From the NCBI RefSeq assembly GCF_003688935.1, contig NZ_REGE01000010.1:1-64000 (forward strand): 64,000 bases of DNA, given 5' to 3'. Both the position numbers and the translations under genes were made by a program. Every line of letters starts with the position of its first letter. The first letter of the stretch is position 1. The notes beneath the pieces were generated by a model that searched no databases, was not told the DNA's origin, and worked only from the letters and a program-made list of their open reading frames with translations. The DNA is from Corynebacterium macginleyi. Its GTDB lineage: Bacteria > Actinomycetota > Actinomycetes > Mycobacteriales > Mycobacteriaceae. Below, in pieces: positions 16,649 through 25,895 of this stretch.

Positions 16649-17311
16649 CTACAGCCGGGCGGTTACTTTCTCATTCGCTGCAATTGCATCTAAGCGGGAT
16701 GCAGGGCAAAGTCCGGCGACGACGACGGCGGAGCCGCCGGCGGCCAGGGGTTCGAGTACAGCGCGGGTGAAGGAAGTTTTGTCGTTCCACCCAGTAGACA
16801 GCAACCGCTCGGCGGTTTCGGGCGGGGCTATAACCTCCGGCAGCGGTTGGGTTTCACCAAAGTACTGATCGCCATAAAAGCGTACGGTGGGGCCAAAGTC
16901 AATCGCGCCGGCGGGTAGATCCCCGCCGGATTCAACAATGCCCCTGCCGAAGGGATCGTCGCTGATGAGCACGATATCGGCCTGCGGTTGCCGCTCTTGG
17001 GCAGCAAGGTAGCGGGCGGGGGAGGTAAAGACAACATCGGCAAGCGCTGTCGATTCACCGAACTCGAAGGTGGTCCCGGCAGCGAGGGAGCCTAGGGCTA
17101 TGACCGCCGCCTGCCATGAGGTGGGCACGTCGATGACAATGGTGGAATCCGGTTCCAAGTCGAGCTCTTCTTCCAACATATTGGCAATCTTTGCCACCCA
17201 GTTATCTAGGGTCTGCGCGGAAAAATCCATGCGCGCGCCGGTGGATTCGTCATAAACAGTCAGCCGCGGGGTGGCGGCATCGGCGTTTAAAAGATGGGCG
17301 AGTAGTTCCAT
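16649..17311 (-). CDS. TIGR03089 family protein (acyl-CoA-synthetase-like fragment family)
   Basis: Conserved actinobacterial protein of 220 residues, recognised by its N-terminal part resembling an AMP-binding enzyme (LTVYDESTGARMDFSAQTLDNWVAKIAN and TSWQAAVIALGSLAAGTTFEF). The family lacks the full adenylation domain, so no reaction can be assigned. It lies directly downstream of lcpA on the same strand with a 25-base gap, probably co-transcribed; this pairing is kept across related genera. Confidence 0.8.
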   Translation of the reverse strand: MELLAHLLNADAATPRLTVYDESTGARMDFSAQTLDNWVAKIANMLEEELDLEPDSTIVIDVPTSWQAAVIALGSLAAGTTFEFGESTALADVVFTSPARYLAAQERQPQADIVLISDDPFGRGIVESGGDLPAGAIDFGPTVRFYGDQYFGETQPLPEVIAPPETAERLLSTGWNDKTSFTRAVLEPLAAGGSAVVVAGLCPASRLDAIAANEKVTARL

Positions 17312-17336
17312 ACCCGCCCATCGTAGGCTAGCCTGC

Positions 17337-18968
17337 TTAGTTCACGCAGCGCGGACCGTCGCCGCCAGCGTCAATTTCAGGGGACACGTTGCTGGCTCCG
17401 AAGTCATCGCCCGGGGTTCCTACCAGTTCGGTATCCACTTCGTTTGCGGATTCCTCGGCGCTGGCTTGCTCATCGGAGGGACCCTCGTAATCATCGGTGA
17501 CCACCACGAGCAACGTTGTGTCATCGAGCTGTGGGTTTTCTACCACCGGCAGGCCACCGAGCTTCTCGGCTAGTTTTTTTGCATCTTCACTATCAGCGTC
17601 CGCGGCCACGACTTGGGATTCGGAATAGATGCCGGGCTGGGCATTGGCGGAGCGCTCAACGGTATAGCCGGCGCTTTCCAGCCAGGTGCCGATGCCAGCT
17701 GCCAAACCATCGATATGGCCAGCATTGAGGACGTGGACCTTGTTATCGGGGTTGATATCAGCAGCATGCTCCGGGGCGTTTTCGGTGTTTTCCTCTTTAT
17801 GGGGTGCGTTTCCTTCGGCTTCTTCGTGGGACTTGACCAGGTCCTCCATGAAGCGGTGCACCTCATTGATATCGATGGTGACGATCGATTCGCCATAATC
17901 GCCGCGGCCATCGATGGAGGTAACCGGGATGGTGGTGAAGGTGACATTGCCGCCGGCCAGGCCAGCTAACTGGGTGACAAAGCCCATGATGTCCCAACCG
18001 TCATCGATGACCACAGAGCGTTCCACGGCCTTGGCGATCTTGGATAGTTTGGACGGGCTTGTCAGCGTATCACTATTGAGCACCTTATTGACCAGTGAGG
18101 CCATATACGCCTGCTGGCGCACAATGCGGTCAAGATCTCCGCGCGGCAGGTTATAGCGCTGGCGCACGAAGGTCAGTGCCTGCGCACCATTGAGGTTCTG
18201 GATGCCCTTGTGGAAATTGGCGCCGGACATCTCATCCTCAACATCATCATTGAGGCATACCTCAACGCCTCCGACGGCATCAGTAAGCAGTGTAAAGCCC
18301 AGCAAGCCCACCTCGGCGTAGTGGTCAATGGACACGCCGGTCAGGGAATGCACCTTCTTCAGCAAGCCTTCGCGGCCGGCTTCTACGCCGTGCTTTTCGA
18401 TGTCCTTATCCGTAAACGGTTTCTTTTCACCCCGTGCCTCTGCCTGGGCATTTTCCTGCTGCAGCTCGTTGACCTTGTCGTTTTTATGCGAGGCGTAGAC
18501 GGCATTGATCTTCATATTGCCGTAATCCGGATCGTTGACATAGGTATCGCGCGGAATGGAGACTGCGGTAGCGCGCGATCCGTCCTCCGGAATGCGCACG
18601 AGCATGATGGTGTCGGTATTTTCCTCGCCCTCGGCGACGCCGGCATGGAGATCTGCCAGTTCCTTTTCCGAGAGCGGGTTGCCCTGGGCATCGGTGCGCG
18701 AATCTTTGCCCACCAGCAGGATATCTGCTGCGCCGTCTAATGAGGGATTGGGTAAACCATCCTCGCCCAGGGATAGGTCTGTGGCGGAGGACATTCCCGT
18801 ATCCAGGCGCCCCACCGTGGCGTAGCCCGCACCGGAGACAGCCAGGATAAAGGCAGAAATGACAGCCACGATGGTTTTGGTGGCCGTGGAACCCTGTTGC
18901 TTAACCGCTTTAGCGGCTGAGGGCGCGGGTTGGATATTGCGCGCCCGGTGAGTGTTCTCAGAAGTCAC
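17337..18968 (-). CDS. lcpA: LytR-CpsA-Psr family cell-wall ligase
   Basis: Transfers arabinogalactan from its lipid carrier to peptidoglycan on the outer face of the membrane; LcpA does this in C. glutamicum. Of 543 residues, the first 25 are cytoplasmic and a membrane span (KTIVAVISAFILAVSGAGYATV) follows. The LCP domain carries LLVGKDSR, DTIMLVRIPEDG and VSIPRDTYV, whose arginines and aspartates bind the pyrophosphate, and later LTFVRQRY. A LytR_C domain (KVHVLNAGHIDGLAAGIGTW) follows after a charged linker. GTG start. It is divergent from wbbL, which makes the linkage unit of the same polymer. Confidence 0.92.
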   Translation of the reverse strand: MTSENTHRARNIQPAPSAAKAVKQQGSTATKTIVAVISAFILAVSGAGYATVGRLDTGMSSATDLSLGEDGLPNPSLDGAADILLVGKDSRTDAQGNPLSEKELADLHAGVAEGEENTDTIMLVRIPEDGSRATAVSIPRDTYVNDPDYGNMKINAVYASHKNDKVNELQQENAQAEARGEKKPFTDKDIEKHGVEAGREGLLKKVHSLTGVSIDHYAEVGLLGFTLLTDAVGGVEVCLNDDVEDEMSGANFHKGIQNLNGAQALTFVRQRYNLPRGDLDRIVRQQAYMASLVNKVLNSDTLTSPSKLSKIAKAVERSVVIDDGWDIMGFVTQLAGLAGGNVTFTTIPVTSIDGRGDYGESIVTIDINEVHRFMEDLVKSHEEAEGNAPHKEENTENAPEHAADINPDNKVHVLNAGHIDGLAAGIGTWLESAGYTVERSANAQPGIYSESQVVAADADSEDAKKLAEKLGGLPVVENPQLDDTTLLVVVTDDYEGPSDEQASAEESANEVDTELVGTPGDDFGASNVSPEIDAGGDGPRCVN

Positions 18969-19112
18969 AAGTGAAGGCTTTCTACTTTCCGGGGATCTGG
19001 AGATAGTTTAGGGTAGATTGCGCCGAAATTAAGGATCCGTGACCAGTTTCGCGTAAATGAGCAGTGTCTGTCTCCTGCCGCGCCGCTGGGATGACTAAGC
19101 TTGGGGCCCATT

Positions 19113-20009
19113 GTGACTACTGATAATACAGCTCCGCTCGCCGTTATCACCGTGACCTATAACCCCGGTGACTACCTGGCGCGCTTTATAGATTCTTTGC
19201 CGGGCGCGAGTACCAAAGGTACCCAGGTGGTACTGGCGGATAACGGTTCGACCGACGGCGTCCCCGTAGCTACCGCGGCAGAGGTGGGAAACGTGGATTT
19301 CCTTGATACCGGCGGAAATATTGGCTACGGTGCCGGCATGAATGCTGGTGCACGGTGGGTGCGTCGGAACCGGCGCGTAGACGATGAGTTCTTCCTTATC
19401 TCTAATCCGGATGTAGTCTTTAGTAAAGGCGCGATTGACCAGATGATCGAGTGCGCTCGCCGGTGGCCGGATGCCGCTGCGGTAGGCCCGCGCATCGTGG
19501 AACCAGATGGCAGTAACTACCCGTCTGCCAGGTCGGTGCCGAATATATCCACGGGCATTGGTCACGCTCTATTTTCTTCCGTGTGGCCCTCTAATCCGTG
19601 GACGCGCACGTATCGTAATGATGCCAATATGTCCGTTCAACGCCCCGCCGGGTGGCTGTCTGGGTCCTGCCTCTTGATGCGCTGGGACGCCTTTGATGCC
19701 ATTGGCGGGTTTGATGAGCGCTACTTCATGTACTTGGAAGACGTGGATTTAGGCGATCGTTTCACCCGGGCGGGCTACCAAAATATTTTTTGCCCGGACG
19801 CCGTCATTAGCCACGCCAAGGGGCATTCCACCCAAGCACACGCGGGTACGATGTTGCGCGCGCACCATAGCTCCGCGTACCGCTTCCAAGCGGACCGCCA
19901 CCCGGCCTGGTGGCAGACTCCGCTGCGCGTTGCGCTGTGGTTGGGCTTGCGCGTGCGAGCAGCGGTAACGACCGCTCGCACTAGCTCCGCCAAAGATTCG
20001 GAAGGATAA
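19113..20009 (+). CDS. wbbL: Rhamnosyltransferase of the arabinogalactan linkage unit
   Basis: Adds rhamnose to the GlcNAc-pyrophosphoryl-decaprenol carrier to make the linker between peptidoglycan and arabinogalactan. GT2-family fold: VITVTYNPGDYLARFIDSL at the N-terminus, VVLADNGSTDGV, FLISNPDVVF (metal-binding region) and RPAGWLSGSCLLMRWDAFDAIGGFDERYFMYLEDVDLG, the usual acceptor loop. About 298 residues. I favour GTG at 19113; a TTG at 19101 is the alternative. Divergent from lcpA with which it shares a pathway. Confidence 0.9.
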   Translation: MTTDNTAPLAVITVTYNPGDYLARFIDSLPGASTKGTQVVLADNGSTDGVPVATAAEVGNVDFLDTGGNIGYGAGMNAGARWVRRNRRVDDEFFLISNPDVVFSKGAIDQMIECARRWPDAAAVGPRIVEPDGSNYPSARSVPNISTGIGHALFSSVWPSNPWTRTYRNDANMSVQRPAGWLSGSCLLMRWDAFDAIGGFDERYFMYLEDVDLGDRFTRAGYQNIFCPDAVISHAKGHSTQAHAGTMLRAHHSSAYRFQADRHPAWWQTPLRVALWLGLRVRAAVTTARTSSAKDSEG

Positions 20010-20102
20010 AGCGCGTGCCGTTGACCCTGTTTCTGGACGCGCCCGCATACACTAACCCTCGAAGAACCTCAGGATAAGATTGTCTGTATACAAAGGTTGA
20101 TT

Positions 20103-21197
20103 ATGACTGAAGCAGCCACCACCCACGGTGCCACTACCGATGCAGTGATTTTGGTGGGCGGGCGCGGTACCCGCCTGCGCCCGCTGACCATTGGTACGCC
20201 TAAGCCTATGCTGCCGACGGCAAATTACCCGTTCCTGCAGCACTTGCTCGCTCGCATTAAAGCTGCGGGCATTGAGCACGTGGTGATGTCCACCTCGTTT
20301 AAGGCGGAGGTGTTTGAGGAATATTTTGGCGATGGCTCCGAGCTCGGCCTCGATATCGAATACGTGGTGGAAGAAACCGCGCTAGGCACTGGCGGTGGTA
20401 TCCGCAACGTCTATGACAAACTGCGTAATGACACCGTCATGGTATTCAACGGCGATGTGCTCTCAGGCATGGATCTAGAGGGCATCTTGACCACACACCA
20501 CAGCAAGGGTGCGGATGTCACCATGCATTTGCTCAATGTGGCAGATCCGCGCGCCTTTGGCTGCGTGCCCACGGATTCTGAAGGCCGGGTCACAGCGTTT
20601 TTGGAAAAGACCGAAGATCCACCTACCAACCAGATCAATGCAGGCTGCTACGTCTTTGACCGCTCGGTCATTGAAACCATCCCGGCCGACCGTGTTGTCT
20701 CGGTAGAGCGTGAGACCTTCCCGGGTTTGCTTGCCGGAGGCCGCTTGGTTGTTGGTCACGTTGATAATTCCTACTGGCGTGATATGGGCCGTCCAGATGA
20801 TTTCACCCGTGGCTCGTCCGATCTAGTGCGTGGCATCGCCCCATCGCCGCTGTTGGAAGGTCGCACCGGGGAATCCCTCGTGGAACCCTCAGCGGGCATC
20901 GCGGGTGGTGTGCTGTTGCTATCAGGAACGGCGGTGGGCCGCGGCTCCGAGGTGGGTGCCGGTTCCCGCCTTGAGGGAACAGTGGTCTTCGACGGTGTAC
21001 GCATCGAACCGGGCGCTATTATTCATAACTCCATCATCGCATCGGGTGCGCACATTGGAGCTAATGCGGTCATTGACAATTGCGTCATCGGCGAAGGTGC
21101 TCACGTTGGCGCCCGCTGCGAACTCCAAGCCGGTATGCGGGTTTTTCCCGGGGTGACCATCCCCGATGCTGGAATCCGCTTTAGCTCCGACGCCTAA
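20103..21197 (+). CDS. Mannose-1-phosphate guanylyltransferase
   Basis: Makes GDP-mannose from mannose-1-phosphate and GTP, used for lipomannan, phosphatidylinositol mannosides and glycoproteins. The 364-residue protein has the nucleotidyltransferase signature VILVGGRGTRLRPLTIGTPKPML near residue 15 and FNGDVLSGMD for metal binding. The C-terminal left-handed beta-helix contains repeated hexapeptides (EPGAIIHNSIIASGAHIGANAVI). The ATG at 20103 has AAAGG six bases upstream; the TTG at 20097 is less likely. Named manC, mpg1 or rmlA2 in different genomes. Confidence 0.9.
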   Translation: MTEAATTHGATTDAVILVGGRGTRLRPLTIGTPKPMLPTANYPFLQHLLARIKAAGIEHVVMSTSFKAEVFEEYFGDGSELGLDIEYVVEETALGTGGGIRNVYDKLRNDTVMVFNGDVLSGMDLEGILTTHHSKGADVTMHLLNVADPRAFGCVPTDSEGRVTAFLEKTEDPPTNQINAGCYVFDRSVIETIPADRVVSVERETFPGLLAGGRLVVGHVDNSYWRDMGRPDDFTRGSSDLVRGIAPSPLLEGRTGESLVEPSAGIAGGVLLLSGTAVGRGSEVGAGSRLEGTVVFDGVRIEPGAIIHNSIIASGAHIGANAVIDNCVIGEGAHVGARCELQAGMRVFPGVTIPDAGIRFSSDA

Positions 21198-21610
21198 CGT
21201 CCGCGCTGCTTGTTGCTTGGCTAGGAGTATGGTGCGCAGCGTTTTATGGCCCTTGCCTGCTCGAGTTGGTGGGAGACACGCCGAAGCTTCCTGAAAATTG
21301 TTGACAGAAAAACCGGGTGCCACTACATATAGTGCCCCCTACCTTTACCCCCGAAGGGCGTCAGGTGTTACCAATGTGACGGATGGGTTTTGTCTGCAGC
21401 GTTTTTGCGATTGAGCGCGAAAAAGGCGCTAATTCGGGTTGACGATATTTAGTGATCCGGTGTGAAATTACACCAGTGCAAGAAACGGCGACCGACGCAT
21501 CCGTTGTCACGGATGAGATCGCGGACTGACGGTAATTCAGTCGCACGTCAGTCTCGTGTACAGTCGGTTGCACTGATGATGATTACCCAACCTCGGAGAA
21601 AGGAAAAGGC
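21198..21610 (+). promoter_or_regulatory. Long leader and promoter region of whcD
   Basis: A clear promoter lies at 21301-21329: TTGACA, 17 bases, TACATA. This would give a leader of about 275 bases. Within it are an inverted repeat GGTGT-N6-ACACC (21459-21474) and two small hairpins, CATCCGT/ACGGATG (21498-21515) and GACTGA/TCAGTC (21524-21542). A second -10 (TACAGT, 21560-21565) could start a short transcript. No coding gene is seen. Confidence 0.55.
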
Positions 21611-21913
21611 GTGGACAAAATGGCTAATAACAACGCCATTCTCCGTGGCGGTGCTGCTGCAGAGGTATCGCTAGATGAACTCTTCGGTGCCGTCGAGCAG
21701 GAGTGGCAAGACCAGGCGTTGTGTGCTCAGACGGATCCAGAGGCATTCTTTCCCGAAAAGGGAGGTTCCACCCGGGAGGCAAAGCGAATTTGCCAAGCCT
21801 GCGCGGTGCGTGATGAATGCCTGGAATACGCGTTGGAGCATGATGAGCGTTTTGGAATTTGGGGCGGGCTTTCGGACCGCGAACGCCGTCGTCTCAAGCG
21901 TGAGATTGGATAA
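21611..21913 (+). CDS. whcD: WhiB-family iron-sulfur regulator WhcD (WhiB2 type)
   Basis: Iron-sulfur transcription regulator that controls cell division and septation in this group. In the 100 residues the four cluster cysteines are C38, C61, C64 and C70 (C-x22-C-x2-C-x5-C). They are followed by the GIWGG turn and a basic tail RERRRLKREI that contacts DNA or the sigma factor. The GTG start follows AAAGGAAAAGG; ATG at 21620 is the alternative. Position between the guanylyltransferase and DUF3499 genes matches whcD/whiB2 in related genomes. Confidence 0.92.
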   Translation: MDKMANNNAILRGGAAAEVSLDELFGAVEQEWQDQALCAQTDPEAFFPEKGGSTREAKRICQACAVRDECLEYALEHDERFGIWGGLSDRERRRLKREIG

Positions 21914-21927
21914 TTAGGTAGTGTGCT

Positions 21928-21969
21928 CTAGCCCTTGGCCGCGCCTTGAGTGGTGCGGCCAAGGGCTAG
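21928..21969. terminator. Strong terminator hairpin after whcD
   Basis: CTAGCCCTTGGCCGC pairs perfectly with GCGGCCAAGGGCTAG across a 12-base loop, 15 bases past the whcD stop. It sits between convergent genes and can serve both. Confidence 0.8.
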
Positions 21970-21998
21970 ATGTCTCTTTATGTGTGCCAAAGTGTGCC

Positions 21999-22475
21999 CT
22001 ACCAGCTATAGCGTGGGTCTACTTCTTCCGGGGCGAGGTTTAAATAATTGGCCACCAGGGCGGTAATGACCGTGCCGAGAAGTTCTGCCCGCTCGGCGGA
22101 AGTGGCGGCACGCTGTTCAATAGGCATGCGGAAGATAACGAGGCGGGCGCGGGTCGGGTTGCCGGCAGAATCGATGCCCGCGGGCACTATGCGCCCGAGC
22201 GGCACTGGGCCATCGGCGACGATCTCATCCGGTAGCACCGTCATATCCGCCGAAAGGCGCATGCGGGGGATGGTATCTACCGCGAGGTCGAGCCCGCGCA
22301 ATTGCGGGGCGAAGGCGTGCTGAATGGGTGCGTAGGCCTCGAGGACGGCGGCATCAAAAAGCTCGCGGGCGCTGCGATAGTGTGGGGTTTGTTGTGGTAG
22401 CAAGGGCCCGCGCAGGCCGCGCCCGTGGCGGTCGCGAGCGCTGCGAATATGGGGGCGGGGGCGTGTGGCGGTCAT
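21999..22475 (-). CDS. Metallopeptidase-like family protein (Rv3259 type)
   Basis: Conserved actinobacterial protein of 158 residues next to whcD. Its fold resembles small zinc metallopeptidases, but the stretch that should carry HExxH reads LLGTVITALVANYLNLAPEEVD and has no histidine, so it is probably not an active protease. The N-terminus is arginine-rich (RPRPHIRSARDRHGRGLRG). I start at 22475 (MTATRPRPHIRS) because the longer frame to 22547 has no family similarity. The start is divergent from the DUF3499 gene, 94 bases away. Confidence 0.75.
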   Translation of the reverse strand: MTATRPRPHIRSARDRHGRGLRGPLLPQQTPHYRSARELFDAAVLEAYAPIQHAFAPQLRGLDLAVDTIPRMRLSADMTVLPDEIVADGPVPLGRIVPAGIDSAGNPTRARLVIFRMPIEQRAATSAERAELLGTVITALVANYLNLAPEEVDPRYSW

Positions 22476-22569
22476 GGCGTTGATTTTAAAGCTCTTGGGC
22501 GGCGTAATAAGTCCAGCCACGCCGGGGAAGTGCTGTCTAAATCTCAACCAAGGGTTTAGACTATTCCCC

Positions 22570-23061
22570 GTGATTGAATCTCGCCATTGCTCCCGCCCAG
22601 GCTGCGGCCGATCCGCCGTGGCGACGTTGACCTACGCGTATGCGGATCAAACCGCCGTCGTTGGCCCGCTGGCAGAAGAAGATAACCCGCATAGCTGGGA
22701 TCTCTGCAGTACCCACCGTGACCGCATTTCCGCGCCGGTGGGGTGGGAGCTGGTGCGCGTAGACCGTATCGAGCTTGATGAGGATGATGATCTTATGGCT
22801 CTGGCTCAAGCGGTCAAAGAAGATGGCAGGGTCACCACCGGCCTTGTCGATGACCGCAGCATCGGCTCCGGGGCAGACCCCATCGATTACGCTGCCACCT
22901 TCGATGGCGCTAATCCCGCTAATTCCAACCACCCGGTATTTCGCACCCGCCGCGTGGCGTATGCCAAAAACGCGCGCCGCGCCCACCTGTCCGTTGTTCC
23001 TGATGTACTCCGCAATGAAAATCTCGCTCAGAAGCAGGACACGAACACTGAGTCCGACTAA
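22570..23061 (+). CDS. DUF3499 family protein
   Basis: Conserved actinobacterial protein of unknown function, 163 residues. The N-terminal half is strongly conserved (SRHCSRPGCGRSAVATLTYAYADQTAVVGPLA). It contains cysteines C7 and C12 and a later CSTH, a likely zinc-binding set. The C-terminal half is acidic and probably disordered. GTG start at 22570 matches the family N-terminus; the longer frame from 22465 does not. It stands directly before manB, as in mycobacteria (Rv3258c). Confidence 0.85.
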   Translation: MIESRHCSRPGCGRSAVATLTYAYADQTAVVGPLAEEDNPHSWDLCSTHRDRISAPVGWELVRVDRIELDEDDDLMALAQAVKEDGRVTTGLVDDRSIGSGADPIDYAATFDGANPANSNHPVFRTRRVAYAKNARRAHLSVVPDVLRNENLAQKQDTNTESD

Positions 23062-23166
23062 GCCCAGTGGTGATCAAGGGGCCGGAAGAAGTCTGCGTGA
23101 GGTAGCCTCAGACACGGAAAGAGCACTGCGCTAGATCTCCGCAGGCGGGGAGTATTATTGCGAGGT

Positions 23167-24534
23167 ATGCGAACTCGTGATCATCTTGATGCAGTGATTA
23201 AGGCCTATGACGTGCGTGGCGTGGTGGGCGAAGATATCGATGAAGACTTCGTGCGCGATACTGGCGCCGCCTTTGCCGCAATTCTGCGCGAAGAAGGCGA
23301 AAACACTGTCGCTGTCGGTCACGATATGCGCCCGTCATCACCTGGGTTAGCGCAGGCTTTTGCTGAAGGCGTGGTGGCCCAGGGTGTAAACGTGACGCTT
23401 GTGGGGCTGACCTCTACCGATGAGCTTTACTATGCCGCGGGCTCTATGGGGTGCGCGGGTGCGATGTTTACCGCCTCCCACAACCCGGCGAAGTACAACG
23501 GCATTAAGCTCTGCCGCGCTGGTGCCGTTCCCGTGGGGCAGGAGACTGGGCTGGAGCAGATTAAGCAGATGCTTATTGATGGCACCCCAGACTACGACGG
23601 GCCTAATGGTGCCATTGCCGAGCAGCAAATACTGACCGGCTACGCGGATTTCCTGCGCCACTTAGTGCCGTTGGAACAGTCTAGGCCGCTAGTTGTCGCC
23701 GTTGATGCTGCCAATGGCATGGGCGGGCACACCGTGCCGGCCGTGTTCGATGGCCTGCCCTTCGATGTCCGAGACCTCTACTTTGAGCTCGACGGCACCT
23801 TCCCCAACCACGAGGCAAACCCGCTGGATCCCAAGAACTTGGAGGACCTGCAAAAATTCACCGTGGAACAAAAAGCCGATATCGGCCTTGCCTTCGACGG
23901 TGACGCGGACCGTTGCTTCGTGGTTGATGAAAAGGGCCAGCCGGTATCGCCGTCTGCCATCTGCGCGCTGGTGGCTAGTCGCTACTTGGATAAATTCCCA
24001 GGCGCGACCATTATCCACAACCTGATTACCTCCAAGACGGTGCCGGAGCTCATCGCGGAAAAGGGCGGCACCGCCGTGCGTACGCGCGTGGGTCACTCCT
24101 TCATCAAGGCCCAAATGGCTAAGCATAAGGCGGTCTTTGGCGGCGAGCACTCCGCACACTACTACTTCCAGGAATTCTGGAATGCCGATTCTGGCATGTT
24201 GGCTGCACTGCATGTTCTGGCTGTGCTGGGCCAGACGGATAAACCGCTCAGCGAGCTCATGGCGGAATACTCCCGCTACGAAGCCTCTGGGGAAATCAAC
24301 TCCACCGTGTCGGATCAACAGGCCGCTACCCAGGCTGTGCGCGATGAGCTGGAAGATAAGATCGAATCCGTCGATGAGCTCGATGGTGTTACCGTCGAGC
24401 TTAAGGGCACAGATGCCTGGTTCAATGTGCGCGCTTCTAATACCGAGCCGCTGCTGCGACTCAATGTTGAGGCGAAGACCTCCGAAGAGGTCCAGCAGAT
24501 CGTAGACGAAGTCCTCGCTATCATCAGGCGTTAA
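23167..24534 (+). CDS. manB: Phosphomannomutase/phosphoglucomutase
   Basis: Converts mannose-6-phosphate to mannose-1-phosphate, the step between ManA and the guanylyltransferase encoded nearby. 455 residues in four domains. The phosphoserine loop is TASHNPAKYNG, the metal loop DGDADRCF and the sugar loop GGEHSAHYYF. The phosphate loop near the C-terminus reads RASNTEPLLRLNVEA. The ATG at 23167 is preferred to TTG at 23158. It converges on fprA with only eight bases between stops. Confidence 0.93.
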   Translation: MRTRDHLDAVIKAYDVRGVVGEDIDEDFVRDTGAAFAAILREEGENTVAVGHDMRPSSPGLAQAFAEGVVAQGVNVTLVGLTSTDELYYAAGSMGCAGAMFTASHNPAKYNGIKLCRAGAVPVGQETGLEQIKQMLIDGTPDYDGPNGAIAEQQILTGYADFLRHLVPLEQSRPLVVAVDAANGMGGHTVPAVFDGLPFDVRDLYFELDGTFPNHEANPLDPKNLEDLQKFTVEQKADIGLAFDGDADRCFVVDEKGQPVSPSAICALVASRYLDKFPGATIIHNLITSKTVPELIAEKGGTAVRTRVGHSFIKAQMAKHKAVFGGEHSAHYYFQEFWNADSGMLAALHVLAVLGQTDKPLSELMAEYSRYEASGEINSTVSDQQAATQAVRDELEDKIESVDELDGVTVELKGTDAWFNVRASNTEPLLRLNVEAKTSEEVQQIVDEVLAIIRR

Positions 24535-24542
24535 TTACTGAA

Positions 24543-25895
24543 TTACTGCGCGCGGGAGTGGGCTACCATGTCGTCCCACTCCACGTACTTTTTTCGCTCG
24601 CGGCCTTCACGTTCGCCCAAGGCTCGCTCAGCGGTATCAAGGCGCTGCCAATCTTGCCACGTGAGGTAGTCGATGCCCTTATCCGCGAAGGCCTCGGTGA
24701 TGGCCCCGGCGGTGGGGGAAGGTAGTGCGCCTGCGGTGGCATCATCAAGCAACATGCCGATGGTTTCGCTGGCATCAGACTTGGTATTGCCAATTAGTCC
24801 CACGGGCCCGCGCTTGACCCAGCCGGTGGTGTAGAGACCAGGCACGATGTTGCCCTCTTTATCGATGACGTGGCCGCCGTCATTGTTGATGACGTTTTTC
24901 TCGCTATTAAATGGCACGCCATCTACGGCATCCGAGCGGTAACCCGTGGCAAAGTAGACCGCTTGCACCGGCCAGGTGGTGAATTTACCCGTTCCGCGCA
25001 CGCTGCCATCGCCGGTTAATTCGGTGCGCTCCGTCTTAATCCCGCTGACCCGGCCGTTCTCGCCGAGGATCTCCACCGGCTGCTCAAATAGGTGAATCTG
25101 TAGCGTATGCGGGGCCTGTTTGGGTTCGCGAACTGCATATTGTTCCAGAATCTGGCAGACCAGATCGGTGGACTTGCTGGCAGAACGCGCTTCCAGCGAG
25201 GCCTCATCGTAATCAATATCTTCGGGTGAGACGACTACATTGATATTTTCCGAGTGGTCGAGTTCTTTCAGCTCTTGCGGGGTGAACTTAGCTTGGGCGG
25301 GCCCACGGCGGCCGAAGATGCGGACGGTGTCGGCTTTATTGTGGGCCAGCGATTTGTAGACGTTATCGGCGATTTCGGTTGTCCTGAGCTCATCGCCAGT
25401 CTTCGCTAAGATGCGTGAAATATCCAGGCCCACATTGCCCACGCCGATGACGGCGACCTCACGGGCTGACAGATCCCACTCGCGATCAAAACGTGGATTA
25501 CCGTCATAAAAGCCTACGAACTCACCGGCGCCGTATACTCCCTGCAACTGTGCGCCGGGGATAGTGCGGTAGCGATCGCCAGTTGCACCGGTGGCAAATA
25601 CCACGGCATCGTAATGCTTCTGCAGTTCCTCCACGGTGATATCGCGACCGACATGCACGTTGGTGAGCAAGCGAATCTGCTCCCTTCCCAAGATTCGGTT
25701 TAAAGATGTAATGATGCCTTTTATGCGTGGGTGGTCAGGGGCTACACCGTAGCGGATGAGGCCGAAGGGGGCGGGCATTTGCTCAATAATGTCGATATGG
25801 ACATTTCCGCCGGTCTTTTTCACCAAAATATCGGAGGCGTAGGTGCCGGCGGGGCCGGCACCGATGACGGCGACGTTAAAGGGTTTATCTGACAC
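24543..25895 (-). CDS. fprA: Ferredoxin/adrenodoxin-type NADP reductase
   Basis: FAD enzyme of 450 residues that moves electrons from NADPH to a ferredoxin; here probably to the sulfite reductase. FAD-binding motif VAVIGAGPAGTYASD is at residues 9-23, and the NADP-binding motif VAVIGVGNVGLDISRIL near 150. The C-terminal part has GWVKRGPVGLIGNTKSDASETI, the adrenodoxin-reductase signature. It is divergent from cysI, the arrangement known for fpr2-cysI in C. glutamicum. It and the following genes interrupt the usual manB to tobH-manA order. Confidence 0.92.
   Translation of the reverse strand: MSDKPFNVAVIGAGPAGTYASDILVKKTGGNVHIDIIEQMPAPFGLIRYGVAPDHPRIKGIITSLNRILGREQIRLLTNVHVGRDITVEELQKHYDAVVFATGATGDRYRTIPGAQLQGVYGAGEFVGFYDGNPRFDREWDLSAREVAVIGVGNVGLDISRILAKTGDELRTTEIADNVYKSLAHNKADTVRIFGRRGPAQAKFTPQELKELDHSENINVVVSPEDIDYDEASLEARSASKSTDLVCQILEQYAVREPKQAPHTLQIHLFEQPVEILGENGRVSGIKTERTELTGDGSVRGTGKFTTWPVQAVYFATGYRSDAVDGVPFNSEKNVINNDGGHVIDKEGNIVPGLYTTGWVKRGPVGLIGNTKSDASETIGMLLDDATAGALPSPTAGAITEAFADKGIDYLTWQDWQRLDTAERALGEREGRERKKYVEWDDMVAHSRAQ

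Noticed and set aside
21459..21474. GlxR/CRP operator upstream of whcD
   Set aside because: The repeat GGTGT-N6-ACACC does not fit TGTGA-N6-TCACA.
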